The translations under genes and the position numbers were made by a program. This document shows positions 7,579-17,400 of a stretch of DNA of 33,786 nt, piece by piece. Source of the stretch: a virus; IMG/VR virus record IMGVR_UViG_3300045999_009824, positions 1 to 33,786 of that record. The stretch is one strand, 5' to 3'. Under the pieces are notes generated by a model. That model made no database searches. It saw only the letters and a list, made by a program, of their open reading frames with translations, and was not told the DNA's origin. Each line of letters starts with the position of its first letter. Position 1 is the first letter of the stretch.

Positions 7579-8806
7579 ACTTCATCTTGTATTTTAAGCC
7601 ATAGTTAGTAAAAACAGAACATATATCTTCTAGCAATTCTAATTCGTCTTTACTAATGTCGAACAGGAAAGCATCATAAGTATACAATACTAATTTTGTT
7701 TTATGACCTTTTATTATTGGTAATATATCTTGTAATATTAAAATGTTTTGTGATGTCTCTAAATTTTGAACCCAATAGTTAAATAACTTTTGAGGACCCA
7801 TATTAGGTAGTTGTTCCTTATAGAATTTATGATTTGATATAGGACATTCAATATAACCCTCAGTATTGAACTGTTCCCATAAAGTATCTATTAATGTTTG
7901 GGTTTTAGAGAAAAATTCTAAATCTTTATATTGATCAAAAATACCTCCATATAGTTGCTTAAAGGTAAGTTCTTTACTTGTTTTATAATCTACTCCATAC
8001 ATTTGAGCCATATGATCATGTATTGACTCATCTCCAAAATCATATCCTATTTGTTTAGCAATTAGAGTTGGATGATAAGAATCAATATCTATATCAACAA
8101 ATTTACCATTTTTAGAAACAAATGCTTGTCTACTTTTATCTTTAGGTAAAGCAGCAAAATTGATACCATTAAAACTATTTGATGGTCTTTTAGTTGTAGT
8201 ATCTACATTGTACTGCGAGTATACTATATTGTTCTTTATTGAGTGGAGAGTATTGTTTGGTGTAAAATAATCGTCTATAATCGTTGTATTCACACTAATA
8301 CCACTTGATTCTATTGTCTGGAATAGTTCTATTGCTTTATTATAAAATTCAGATTGTGATGTGAAGTTTATATGTTTAAAATATTCTTCACAACGCTCAT
8401 AGTGTTTAGCAATAGGAATAAATTTATTTATATCATTTCGGTTTGGATACTGTCTATGATAATAATCATAGATAGGAAATGATAAATTTTCTGTATTGAT
8501 AGGAGCATGTATTAAATTCTTTTTATTTAAAAAATACATACTTGTTTTTTTATCTCTAACAAATACTTCTTTATAACTTGCTATAAACTTTTTTATTTGT
8601 TGGAATGGAATAGAGAACGCTTCATTGTGTGAGATAGGAATAACATATCCTTTTTTATCACCTTTAGGTCTAATATAAACTAATGAAACATCATTTAAGA
8701 TAGGATGTACTAGATCATGATTTAGAATAAGTTCAACAAAACATCTGTTAGTTTGCTGTTGAGCAAACTCCTCAAATTGATGTTGACTTTCTATTAGATA
8801 ATACAT
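7532..8806 (-). CDS. Short, divergent family A DNA polymerase with degenerate exonuclease part
   Basis: Probable replicative polymerase, 424 residues, far shorter than the roughly 600-residue Klenow module. Landmarks occur in polymerase I order. The thumb-entry phrase IESSGISVN (165-173) precedes TTTKRPSNSFNGINFAALPK (203-222), which corresponds to TGRLSS..PNLQNIP. Motif A is KFVDIDIDSYHPTLIAKQIG, with a catalytic Asp at 240 (238 or 242 possible). Motif B is SKELTFKQLYGG (Lys278, Tyr286). The segment FNYWVQNLETSQNI matches the conserved N...QG helix, and motif C is LYTYDAFLFD with Asp378. The Glu of motif A is replaced by His, and HDE of motif C reads YDA. The N-terminus resembles the 3'-5' exonuclease fold (KGYVIPISHNEAF) but has lost the Asp-x-Glu catalytic pair, so proofreading is not expected from this chain. 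Confidence 0.8.
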   Translation of the reverse strand: MYYLIESQHQFEEFAQQQTNRCFVELILNHDLVHPILNDVSLVYIRPKGDKKGYVIPISHNEAFSIPFQQIKKFIASYKEVFVRDKKTSMYFLNKKNLIHAPINTENLSFPIYDYYHRQYPNRNDINKFIPIAKHYERCEEYFKHINFTSQSEFYNKAIELFQTIESSGISVNTTIIDDYFTPNNTLHSIKNNIVYSQYNVDTTTKRPSNSFNGINFAALPKDKSRQAFVSKNGKFVDIDIDSYHPTLIAKQIGYDFGDESIHDHMAQMYGVDYKTSKELTFKQLYGGIFDQYKDLEFFSKTQTLIDTLWEQFNTEGYIECPISNHKFYKEQLPNMGPQKLFNYWVQNLETSQNILILQDILPIIKGHKTKLVLYTYDAFLFDISKDELELLEDICSVFTNYGLKYKMKYGYNYYDLSLLTTYV

Positions 8807-8830
8807 AACCTTTATTTACCATAATATAAC

Positions 8831-8856
8831 AAAAAATTATCTTAAGCCAAGTTAAG
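8831..8856 (-). terminator. Weak intrinsic terminator closing the tail module
   Basis: On the minus strand a 5-base stem CTTAA/TTAAG with a 6-base loop (8841-8856) overlaps the stop codon of the gene ending at 8852. It is followed after four bases by six T (8836-8831). It lies exactly at the border between the tail genes and the polymerase. The stem is short and AT-only, so termination would be partial at best. Confidence 0.35.
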
Positions 8857-9391
8857 GATTAGATTTGTAGTATTGAGTCCAGTTTTCTTTTAGATATAAC
8901 CCTAACCCTTGGGCTTTTTCTCTTTGTTCTATTATTTGAACAATGTTTTTATTAGTTTGAGCTACTTTATTTATATCACCTGTTAGTTCCCAAGTTAAAG
9001 AAAAAACTCTATATAACTGCCATGGAACTCCTTCTTCTCTATTTTCAATTTGCTTATAAGTATCTTTGTCTATTTCAGTAAATATAGGTTGATTTCTTCT
9101 TATACTAAAACATCGAACAAATATTCCATTTTTATAATCTTGTTCTGTTGGAAGCAATGGAGAATATGGAATTTTAGTATTAGTTACATTTTGAAGTAAA
9201 TTTTCACTCGCTGGGAATATTTCTTTAGTTGTAGGGTCATTTTGGTTTTTTCCTGAATAGAATTTTCCATTATATAAAGCATAATAAAAGCCAATATATA
9301 GGTTACTATTTTGGTCTTTAAATCTTGGGAAAAGAGGATTCCCGTCTGTGTATAGACCAGTTTTAATTTTATTTTTAGGTATATAGGCCAT
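8852..9391 (-). CDS. Unknown protein at the end of the baseplate block
   Basis: A 179-residue protein with no recognised enzyme motif. The N-terminal half is rich in Tyr, Gly and Asn (NLYIGFYYALYNGKFYSGK), suggesting a small beta-structured domain. The C-terminal third is helical and polar. The start ATG shares one base with the upstream stop (TAATG), so it is translationally coupled to the large hub-like gene. The position as last gene of the tail block suggests a baseplate or tail-associated virion protein; this is context only. Confidence 0.7.
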   Translation of the reverse strand: MAYIPKNKIKTGLYTDGNPLFPRFKDQNSNLYIGFYYALYNGKFYSGKNQNDPTTKEIFPASENLLQNVTNTKIPYSPLLPTEQDYKNGIFVRCFSIRRNQPIFTEIDKDTYKQIENREEGVPWQLYRVFSLTWELTGDINKVAQTNKNIVQIIEQREKAQGLGLYLKENWTQYYKSNP

Positions 9392-12099
9392 TATTTTTTC
9401 TTTTTAGGCATTCCTAAAGTATTAATAGTAGTTTCCCATCCTTTAGTATCAATCTTATGTTCAATATTTGTAGTGACAAATTTTATTTTTTCATAATACT
9501 CAGGAGGAAGAACATTAGGTGTAATTTCAAAAGTTTGATACTGTAATAAACCACTTAATCCATCTATATTTAATTGAAGATTAACAGGTATAAAACCAGT
9601 TCCCGGTATTCCTTCTTCATCTAAAGGTTTATTGGGGCTAGGATCGTTTCCTTGAGCTGTAGCTACTCCTAAATCATGTTGTAAAAGACCTACTACATAT
9701 GAGGTATAATAATCTATATCTTCTTGAGTTAAACTAGGGCCTGTTTTTTGATCATTTTTTAACTTACCTTCAAATGTTGAATATTGTTGTCTAATGAATT
9801 CTTCTTTTTCTGTAGGGGTTTTAAGTTTTAATGTAATAAGATTATTATTAAGAGTTTCACACCATCTATCTTTAATTCCTTCATACATTTTACCTATACC
9901 AGTTGTTGTTGCTCCATCTCCTCTAGAACCTAAAGCAATAGCATTACCTATAGAAGAAAATATTTCACTTTTTAATGAAAAACTATTTACAAAACTACCT
10001 CCTTTGTTAGCTGAAGGATTTAAACTATTTATATTAAATATGGCTTTTTTTGAAAGTTCAGGATATTTTAATGGTATAACAGCACTATCTATTATAGAAA
10101 AGGTATTAGTAGAATCATTATAATCTAAACCAAAATTATTAATAGAACCTAAAGCTACACTTATATCATTTAATAATGAAGTTAAAAAAGTCTGTAATGG
10201 GACTGAACCATTTTTATCTATGTTACTATCTAAAACATTAACTATATGTTGAGTATTAACATATATATGCATGGTTTTACCTATGTATTTATCTGTAGTT
10301 CTAAATCTATTATCTATTCCTTTTAATGTTCCTGAGTTTCCTTTTTCTATTTTAGCAATTGTTTGAACATATCTGATTTCTTCAAATTGAATATATTCAA
10401 CTGTATTTTTAGCAGCATCATAAGGAGTAGATTTAGCATTCGCTATACTTTGATATTTACTTGAAGCTATAATAGTCCGTGGTTGTGATCTAAGACCAGT
10501 TAAATCTTCATCAAAAGACTTCCCACCAGCCCAAGATGAAGGAACAGATAATATGTTCACATAATTTACATTTTGTGATACACCTAATGTGTTAAGTTCA
10601 TCATTCCCTCCAACAATTTGTCTTGTTTCTTGCCAAGTACCTGGTTTAGTAGTTTTAGACGCGTCAGGTACGCCTGTTCCATAAATGATATTTTGTCGTT
10701 TTTGTTCAAATATACCAGTCACAGAAATTGGAGGTTGATCTGTAGAGCCTGAGGTGAATAATGGAATTAAAGCTACTAATGGGTTAACAGAAAGTTGATT
10801 AGGAAGTGTTAAGCAGTCATGGGCTTCAAAATTATGGTCTATATGGAATATAGGAGGGTGACCTAAGTTTTCATTACTTCCTGTAGCTGTTATATTTTTT
10901 GTAGTATCATAAAATAATGTAAATGCTTCTATTATTCTTAAAAAAGTACCTAATTTAATATAATACTGAGCAGTTTGAACATTTTGTCCGTTTGCATTTT
11001 GTGATACTTCAAGTTTAGGAAAAATAACTGTAAAACCTTCTTTTTCAGTTAAAATATTATTAGACTCAGCGGCGGTTAAAATTTGTTTATTATTATCATT
11101 AGGATCTCTATAGTTATATTTACTACCAGTAGAGTTAACAGGAATTATAGCTGCTAAATTTTCTGTGTTTAGAGCAAATTTTCCATCTCCAGTATTGTAT
11201 CCATTTATAAATTTTTCAGATCTTAATTTAGAGCGAATCGTGCCTATAATTTTATGTAAAGTAGATTTATTAAATTGAGCAGAATCTGAACCTGCTCTAG
11301 TAGGATCAAAATCTGTATTAATTTTTAAAGAATCTATAATATCTCCTTGAGATAAAGCAACAATAGTTATAGTATAACTTCCATTTTCTTCAATTTGCCA
11401 TTCAAAGTTTTTAACTAAACCAAAAAAAGCATCATAATTTCCACATGATACTTGTCTTTTTTCTTCTATGACTTTTAGTAATTCAGCGGATGAATTATAT
11501 TTTTTTGTTAAAAAATCATTTGACAAATTAGGAATATCATATCCTGATAGTAATGTTCCTTCATTATTATAGTATACAGTATGTCCCCATTCTAATAATA
11601 ATGAATACTTTAATTTTAAAAATAAAATATTGATTATATTAAATTGATAAACATTATGACATTGGATTTGAATTGTTGCTTCACGAACTGTGCCTCGATT
11701 TAAAGATTTAACAGAAGCCATTATAATACCTGGAGGAGGAACAAAACCATAATTAGAATCTGAAGAAAAACCATATGAAGTTGTAACATCACTGTATCCT
11801 ACCCCAGCTGTAGGTTTATATGGGAAATCATTAATTGGGTCATTTTTACTTTTAAATCTAGCTGCTTCTAAAACAAATTGTTTAGCTAAATTTTCTTGGT
11901 TTCCATATTCAAATGGAAGATTATAGTAACTAAGTAGGGCAGGGGTTGTGTCTACTCCAGATGTTAGTCTAATAAAAGATGTCTTTGAAGATAAAAATTT
12001 TAATAAATCATTATCTTTATTAGAAGTAGATAATTTTTCTTGACGTACGTTTATTTGATCTATAACGTATGGTTTAAAACTTTCCCCTAAAATAGCCAT
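9391..12099 (-). CDS. Large baseplate structural protein, possibly hub-like
   Basis: A 902-residue virion protein with no transmembrane segments, mixed beta composition and many Asn/Ser/Thr. Two places recall tail hub proteins (gp27/gpD type): NFEWQIEENGSYTITIVALS near 230-250, and the C-terminal run FVTTNIEHKIDTKGWETTIN just before a KKKK tail, where an aromatic W-x-T end is common. The segment LNIDGLSGLLQYQTFEITPN also fits that pattern. These are by-eye resemblances, not a domain call. It lies 2 bases downstream of the LysM-like gene and is coupled to the next gene by TAATG. In contractile tails the hub usually follows the tape measure and the LysM protein, as here. An alternative is a baseplate wedge or arm protein. 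Confidence 0.65.
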   Translation of the reverse strand: MAILGESFKPYVIDQINVRQEKLSTSNKDNDLLKFLSSKTSFIRLTSGVDTTPALLSYYNLPFEYGNQENLAKQFVLEAARFKSKNDPINDFPYKPTAGVGYSDVTTSYGFSSDSNYGFVPPPGIIMASVKSLNRGTVREATIQIQCHNVYQFNIINILFLKLKYSLLLEWGHTVYYNNEGTLLSGYDIPNLSNDFLTKKYNSSAELLKVIEEKRQVSCGNYDAFFGLVKNFEWQIEENGSYTITIVALSQGDIIDSLKINTDFDPTRAGSDSAQFNKSTLHKIIGTIRSKLRSEKFINGYNTGDGKFALNTENLAAIIPVNSTGSKYNYRDPNDNNKQILTAAESNNILTEKEGFTVIFPKLEVSQNANGQNVQTAQYYIKLGTFLRIIEAFTLFYDTTKNITATGSNENLGHPPIFHIDHNFEAHDCLTLPNQLSVNPLVALIPLFTSGSTDQPPISVTGIFEQKRQNIIYGTGVPDASKTTKPGTWQETRQIVGGNDELNTLGVSQNVNYVNILSVPSSWAGGKSFDEDLTGLRSQPRTIIASSKYQSIANAKSTPYDAAKNTVEYIQFEEIRYVQTIAKIEKGNSGTLKGIDNRFRTTDKYIGKTMHIYVNTQHIVNVLDSNIDKNGSVPLQTFLTSLLNDISVALGSINNFGLDYNDSTNTFSIIDSAVIPLKYPELSKKAIFNINSLNPSANKGGSFVNSFSLKSEIFSSIGNAIALGSRGDGATTTGIGKMYEGIKDRWCETLNNNLITLKLKTPTEKEEFIRQQYSTFEGKLKNDQKTGPSLTQEDIDYYTSYVVGLLQHDLGVATAQGNDPSPNKPLDEEGIPGTGFIPVNLQLNIDGLSGLLQYQTFEITPNVLPPEYYEKIKFVTTNIEHKIDTKGWETTINTLGMPKKKK

Positions 12100-12101
12100 A
12101 A

Positions 12102-12401
12102 CTATGAGTTTAATTGATTATAACTTGATATTACTTCAGCGGGGTTAAATGGAATTCGTATTTGGGTTTCAAGAGGTAAATATAATGAATTTTGAGGTAA
12201 CTGTTCATTAGCTATAGCTATTATCCACCATAACGAAGGGTCTCCATAATATTGATTTGCTAACAAATCAAATCTATCCCCTATTGTCGCTATAACATAA
12301 ATATCATTAACAGATAAAGGAATTTGAGGGTATTTACAATCTCTTCTATACTTTATTCCTGTATCAGTTTGTATTATTCTAATGTTAAGATATCTATTCA
12401 T
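12102..12401 (-). CDS. LysM-type baseplate protein (T4 gp53 / P2 gpX-like)
   Basis: A 99-residue protein with the signature of small LysM-like baseplate proteins: GDRFDLLANQYYGDPSLWWI followed by IAIANEQLP and a Pro-rich end LPLETQIRIP. Proteins of this type join wedges to the hub (gp53 in T4) or cap the tube (gpX in P2). There is no signal peptide, so it is not a secreted lysin. It lies between two large structural genes, 15 bases after one and 2 bases before the other, in the usual place downstream of the tape measure. The domain call is good; which T4 protein it corresponds to is inference. Confidence 0.82.
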   Translation of the reverse strand: MNRYLNIRIIQTDTGIKYRRDCKYPQIPLSVNDIYVIATIGDRFDLLANQYYGDPSLWWIIAIANEQLPQNSLYLPLETQIRIPFNPAEVISSYNQLNS

Positions 12402-12416
12402 ACTATAATAAAATTA

Positions 12417-14201
12417 TTAAAGTGTTGGAGCAGGTAAAGAAGCTATAGGGGTAACATTTGCTTGAGGATCTCTGTATGCACTATTAACAAAATCTTCACC
12501 ATATTGTGGAACAAAATTATGAATTGGTTGGAATGATAAATCAACACTTATTAATCGAGGTAATTGCCCTACATTAAGAGGATTAGTTGAATCTAAAATA
12601 TTACCAATTTCATCTCTATTTAAATCCCATCCCGCTTCTAAAGAAGGCTTTAAATTAACAGATGTTATTATCCCAGGCATAGATTTAAAATAATTACCAA
12701 TAGTTATTTTAGCAATGTTTCCCATCATATACCCAGCGTCAGAATATGTAGGAGCTACTACACCTGCTAATCGATTTAATTTATTATATAATGGTTTCAT
12801 TTCGTCTCGAGAATGAGCATAAGCTGTAAAAGACATTTGTACATCTCTACCAAATCCTCCATATTTATAAAAATTTTCAGCTCTACCTACATATTTGTAT
12901 GGTTGCCATTCTCCTTTAAATGAATCTGATAGACTATCAATATATGCTCTAAAAAATAAATAATCTGTATTATTTGATTTTGGGTTAATTATTTCAAAGT
13001 AAAAAGATACTAAATCTGTATCTTTGTAAGTATCAGCTTCAGCTGAACTAGATATAACATTTAAAGCATTAAGTCTATCTGTATTAACAGACTTATTAAT
13101 GTCTATTTTTCCATTATCGTTTCTTGGGTAAACTATTTTATAAGTAGTTATATTTGTACCATATGTTGTTTCTCTATTAAATTCAACATAGTCAGTAGAT
13201 ACTAATGGAGGTTTAGATAAATTTAATTTATTATTTACAGTTTCTCTAAAATCTGTGAACCCATTAGAGTACATTAGACTATATAGTCTATTTTGTGGGA
13301 GAGATAATACTCTTCCAGACTTAGCATCATTAGGATTCCCTTGATTTATAAGGGTAGATGCATCATAAGTATATACACTATTAAGATTACCTTCAACTTT
13401 ATTATTATAGGTATTAGTTCTATCTCTAGGGGAATTATTACCATTTCCCGCTAGTTTTATACGAGTTATTCCTATTCCTCCAACTGAGTCTGGGCCTCCT
13501 ACATATGATATTGAAGAATTTGGGTCTTGGCTTATATCAAATTTATTAGTTAAACTACCAAGGATGCTTAGTTGTTTACCACTAATTTTATATTCATATA
13601 AAGATACTAATCTATTATAAGAATCAGTATCTAAAGAAAGAAATCCTGTTTGACCTCTTTCTAATTCATTATCTAATGTAAATTTAAAATAACCATCAAC
13701 TCCACCTCCTATAGCATAACTAGGATTAAATCCTACAAGACCTTGTTTATTTAAATGTAAACCTAAAGGTAAACCAATAACTTGAGCTAAAGTATTCGCA
13801 GGATTATAGGCTCTAGTAAGCCCACCAGGTACTTTTACACTTTGTAATTCTAGTACATTTTGTTTAAGGATAAAATTTTGCCCTGCAAAAGAAGAATTAT
13901 CATTAAAAAACTTAGTAATTCTAACAAGATCAGTTGAAGCTGCTGAGAGTTCTCCTTGTCTTAATATAAAATCAGTAGTTGCGGGGGTTAAATTATCAGG
14001 TATTGGAGTGACAATATATGGTTGATTACTAGATCCTCCATTAAATCTATCTTTACCATAAGATAAATTTTTTGAATCTAATTTTCCTTTGTAAATAATA
14101 GAAGGAGGAGTCGCATATTGTGACCCTCCTCTATATTTTAATGAACTAGGATTTACCCCGTAAAATTCTCTTAAATCAGTTAATAGTTTTACTAAACCCA
14201 T
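12417..14201 (-). CDS. Tail/baseplate structural protein, function not recognised
   Basis: A 594-residue protein rich in Asn, Ser, Gly and Tyr with no membrane segment. The C-terminal 130 residues look like a compact beta domain: YNKLNRLAGVVAPTYSDAGY, then KITIGNYFKSMPGIITSVNL, then LPRLISVDLSFQPIHNF. That pattern of Gly-Ile-Ile and F-x-P-I-H is seen in proteins joining the tube to the baseplate, so a tube-initiator or baseplate-tube adaptor role (like T4 gp48/gp54) is possible, but I cannot assign it. It lies 28 bases after the 52-residue gene and 15 bases before the LysM-like gene, within the baseplate operon. Confidence 0.7.
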   Translation of the reverse strand: MGLVKLLTDLREFYGVNPSSLKYRGGSQYATPPSIIYKGKLDSKNLSYGKDRFNGGSSNQPYIVTPIPDNLTPATTDFILRQGELSAASTDLVRITKFFNDNSSFAGQNFILKQNVLELQSVKVPGGLTRAYNPANTLAQVIGLPLGLHLNKQGLVGFNPSYAIGGGVDGYFKFTLDNELERGQTGFLSLDTDSYNRLVSLYEYKISGKQLSILGSLTNKFDISQDPNSSISYVGGPDSVGGIGITRIKLAGNGNNSPRDRTNTYNNKVEGNLNSVYTYDASTLINQGNPNDAKSGRVLSLPQNRLYSLMYSNGFTDFRETVNNKLNLSKPPLVSTDYVEFNRETTYGTNITTYKIVYPRNDNGKIDINKSVNTDRLNALNVISSSAEADTYKDTDLVSFYFEIINPKSNNTDYLFFRAYIDSLSDSFKGEWQPYKYVGRAENFYKYGGFGRDVQMSFTAYAHSRDEMKPLYNKLNRLAGVVAPTYSDAGYMMGNIAKITIGNYFKSMPGIITSVNLKPSLEAGWDLNRDEIGNILDSTNPLNVGQLPRLISVDLSFQPIHNFVPQYGEDFVNSAYRDPQANVTPIASLPAPTL

Positions 14202-14229
14202 TCATTTATTACCCAAAAAGTTGTTTATA

Positions 14230-14388
14230 TTATTTAGGGAAATTACCTATATAAGTTGTAGGATTACCCTTTAAAGACAATTGTGAATCTTCTACAGATA
14301 CTACAATGTCTATTGGAGGTAAAGGTTTTGGTTCTGATTTAAGTTGTGAGCCACCTTTTTCAAGTCTAGTTAAGATTCCGTCTGCCAT
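14230..14388 (-). CDS. Small 52-residue protein after the tape measure
   Basis: A short reading frame from ATG at 14388 to TAA at 14230. The product begins MADGILTRLEKGGSQLKSEP, continues with a Pro-rich KPLPPIDIVVSVEDSQ stretch and ends YIGNFPK. It fills most of the 236 bases between the tape measure and the next structural gene, and the candidate late motif lies 23 bases upstream of its start, the same distance as for the tape measure and tube genes. The N-terminus is amphipathic and the rest looks extended. It may be a small baseplate or tape-measure-associated protein. Function unknown. Confidence 0.65.
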   Translation of the reverse strand: MADGILTRLEKGGSQLKSEPKPLPPIDIVVSVEDSQLSLKGNPTTYIGNFPK

Positions 14389-14410
14389 ATTGTTATAGTT
14401 TTAAGGTTTA

Positions 14411-14420
14411 TTATAAATAT
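14411..14420 (-). promoter_or_regulatory. Candidate late motif ATATTTATAA
   Basis: An exact copy of the recurrent intergenic motif on the coding strand. Its 8-base core ends 23 bases before the start of the 52-residue gene at 14388 and lies in the 49-base gap after the tape measure. Whether it is a promoter element is inference from recurrence. Confidence 0.4.
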
Positions 14421-14437
14421 ATAATGGTGTAACAATT

Positions 14438-17400
14438 TTATGAAATATTAACAGAAGTCTTTTTAGCGGTATCTAATATAGTAGGCGTCACAGCGTACCC
14501 TACTTTTTTACCATCTATATTTAATTCTACTATTTTACTACTATTAGCCATCATATTTGTTAATCTATCTAGAGCTGCTACCACAGCCGCATTATTATTT
14601 TGAGTTATTGCTCCTTGACCACCACTATCACCAGAAGATAATTTATTAGTAGTGAAATAAACATTGTCTTCTTTGATACCTTGGGCTACAGGTTGTAATT
14701 GTCCTTTTTGGTATTTAGAAACAACTAAACCTCCATTAGGATTAAGACTACTATCTTGAACTTGAATAACACCATCTTTTACTTGAACAGCTCCATCTTG
14801 AAATATAGATTTAACAAAATCAGTAGCTTGATTATAAAGACTACTTACACCTGATTTCACAGTGTTGACCATTTGATCTATAGGACCTTCTGAAAATTTA
14901 TCATGGAGTTCTATGACTTTGTCTGTAACTTTAATAATAGGTTCAACATCACCCATACTTGTTATAGTACCATTAAGACCAGTGAATGACTCACTTAATT
15001 TAGTTAGAGCTTCAGCTAAAGTAATTATTTTACTTGAATCAATAGTAGTTAATTCTTTGAGTTGACTAATAATACTAGAATTAGATAATTTTTTTAAACT
15101 GTCAAAGACCTCATCCAAACGTTCAATACTATCAGCATTAGGAGCAATTTTAACTAGTTCATCAAGTCCTAATTTAAGATTTTGAGCAGCTTTTGCTATA
15201 TCTATATTAGATATGGTAGAGAATTGATTTAAATTATTTATATCTAATTCACTAATAACATCTTCTAATGCATCAAAGATATCTTCTACATTTTCTAATT
15301 GTTCAAAACCTGTTAATTTAACAAGTTCATCAAGTCCTAATTTAATGTTTTGGACAGCTTTTGTTAGATCTGTGTTGGCTAAAGTGGAAAATTGGGTTAA
15401 TGCATCTAAATCTAATTCACTAATAATGTCTTCTAAACTATCAAAAATGTCTTCTAAATTATTTAACTGTTCAAAACCTTTTTTATCTAGTGTTATTTTA
15501 GCTAATTCATCAAGTCCTAACTTAATATTTTGAGCAGATTTTGTTAAATCCGTATTTGCTAGAGCAGAAAATTGAGTTAATTCGTCTAAATCTAACTCAC
15601 TAATGATGTCTTCTATATAATCAAACGCTTCTTTTACTTTATCTAAATTAAGAAGAGTAGCTCCAGTTATATTAACATTCAAAGCGTTGAGCCCTTCAAT
15701 TACTTTTGTACCAGCACCTGCTAAATCTGCGTTAGCTAAATTAGCAAATTGAGTTAATTCGTCTAAATCTAACTCACCGATAATATCTTCTATATAGTCA
15801 AATGCTTCTTTTACTTTGTCTAGGTTAAGAAGAGTAGCTTCAGTTATATTAACATTTAAAGCATTAAGTCCTTCAACTATTTTTTGTCCAGCTCCAGCTA
15901 AATCCGCACTAGCTAATGATGAAAATTCAACTAAATTATCTAAATCTAACTCATCTAAAGCATCTTCTAATTTTTTAAAGACATCTTCTAAAGGACCAAG
16001 ATCTACATTACCTACTTTAGCCATTTCAAGTATACCATCTTTAAGAGATATAGCAGCTGGTTTAAAATCAACTTTTGATAATTCAACTAATGAATTTATT
16101 AATGAAAATAATCCACCTCCTCCTAAAAATGATGATGCTGCATCAGCTATTCCTGCTCCAGCAGCGGCTAAACCTAAAGCTCCAACTCCAACAGCTAAAG
16201 CTGATAAAGAAGCACCTAATGCTATTAATTCTAAAGGGTTTGCTTCTGTAGCTAACCTTACTAAACCATCAGCTATAGCAGTAATTATAGGAGGAACATT
16301 TTTTAATATTTTATCAAATACATTTCCTAAAGCTTCAAGGCCTGGTGTAGCTAAGTTTAAAGCAGCAGCTAATGGTAATAATGAGAATCCTAATGCACCT
16401 ATAGCTAAAGCACCTATTCCAATTTCAGGAGCTGCTTTACCAAGAATATAAGCTGCTGCTCCTAATCCAAGTAAGGCTACTCCAGCTTTACCCATATCAT
16501 CCCAATCAACATCCTCAAATTCTTGAAATGCCTTAGCTGCTACATATAACGCACCTGATAGGATTAATAACGCGCCTGCTCCTTTAATCATATTTCCGGC
16601 TGCTCCTCCAAGTAAATTACCAGAGGTTGCTGCTCCTTGTGATGCTTTAGTACCAATAGTACTCGCGCCAGTACTAGCTAATCCTTTTCCAGCAGCTTGA
16701 CGAGCGGCTACCATTTCTCGCTTATCAGCAAAACTAGTCGCTCCACCCATTCCAAAAAGTCCTTTAACTTTAGATAATAGCCCACCTCCTCCCATTCCTC
16801 CATCAGCTGATCTAACATAAAGAGGATTTCTTGCAGAGCCAGGAGAGCCCATTACTACATTTTTAACATTTTTAGCAAAATCAAAAACCCCAGCAGATTT
16901 CATTAAATTGAAACCTTTAAGGACTAAAATACCAGCTGTAATGGAACCAATATTATCTTTAGCAAATCCTAATACTCCTTTTAATGTATCACTAAACCAA
17001 ATAAGCCAAGACTTTATCTCATCTTTGTTTTCCATTATTGTGTCTATTGTACCACCAATAATATCTACGATTCCTCCACCTACTGATTCAATTACTTTAC
17101 CAATCTCAGGAGCAAATTCTACAAATAGAGCTGAAATTTTTTCGACTAATGGTAATAGTTTTTCTTTAATAAGAGGAACAATTTTCCCATCTAAAAGACT
17201 AAATAAAACACCTCCAAACACCCCAGCTATTTTAGTAACAGCTTTAGCTAAATCTAATATAGTGGGCATAATATTGTTTTTAAGGACATCACTCATTTCT
17301 CCTGCGCTATCAGGTGAAAAGAAAGCAGTAATTGCTTTACCTAACTCAACAAAAACAGGTCTCATGCCGTTTATCACAGTCATGAACATTTTTATGTTAT

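Noticed and set aside
15816-16451. Plus-strand open frame of 211 codons rich in Ala, Pro and Ser
   Set aside because: It is the antisense of the Gly/Ala-rich part of the tape measure, lacks a start context and has composition dictated by the other strand.
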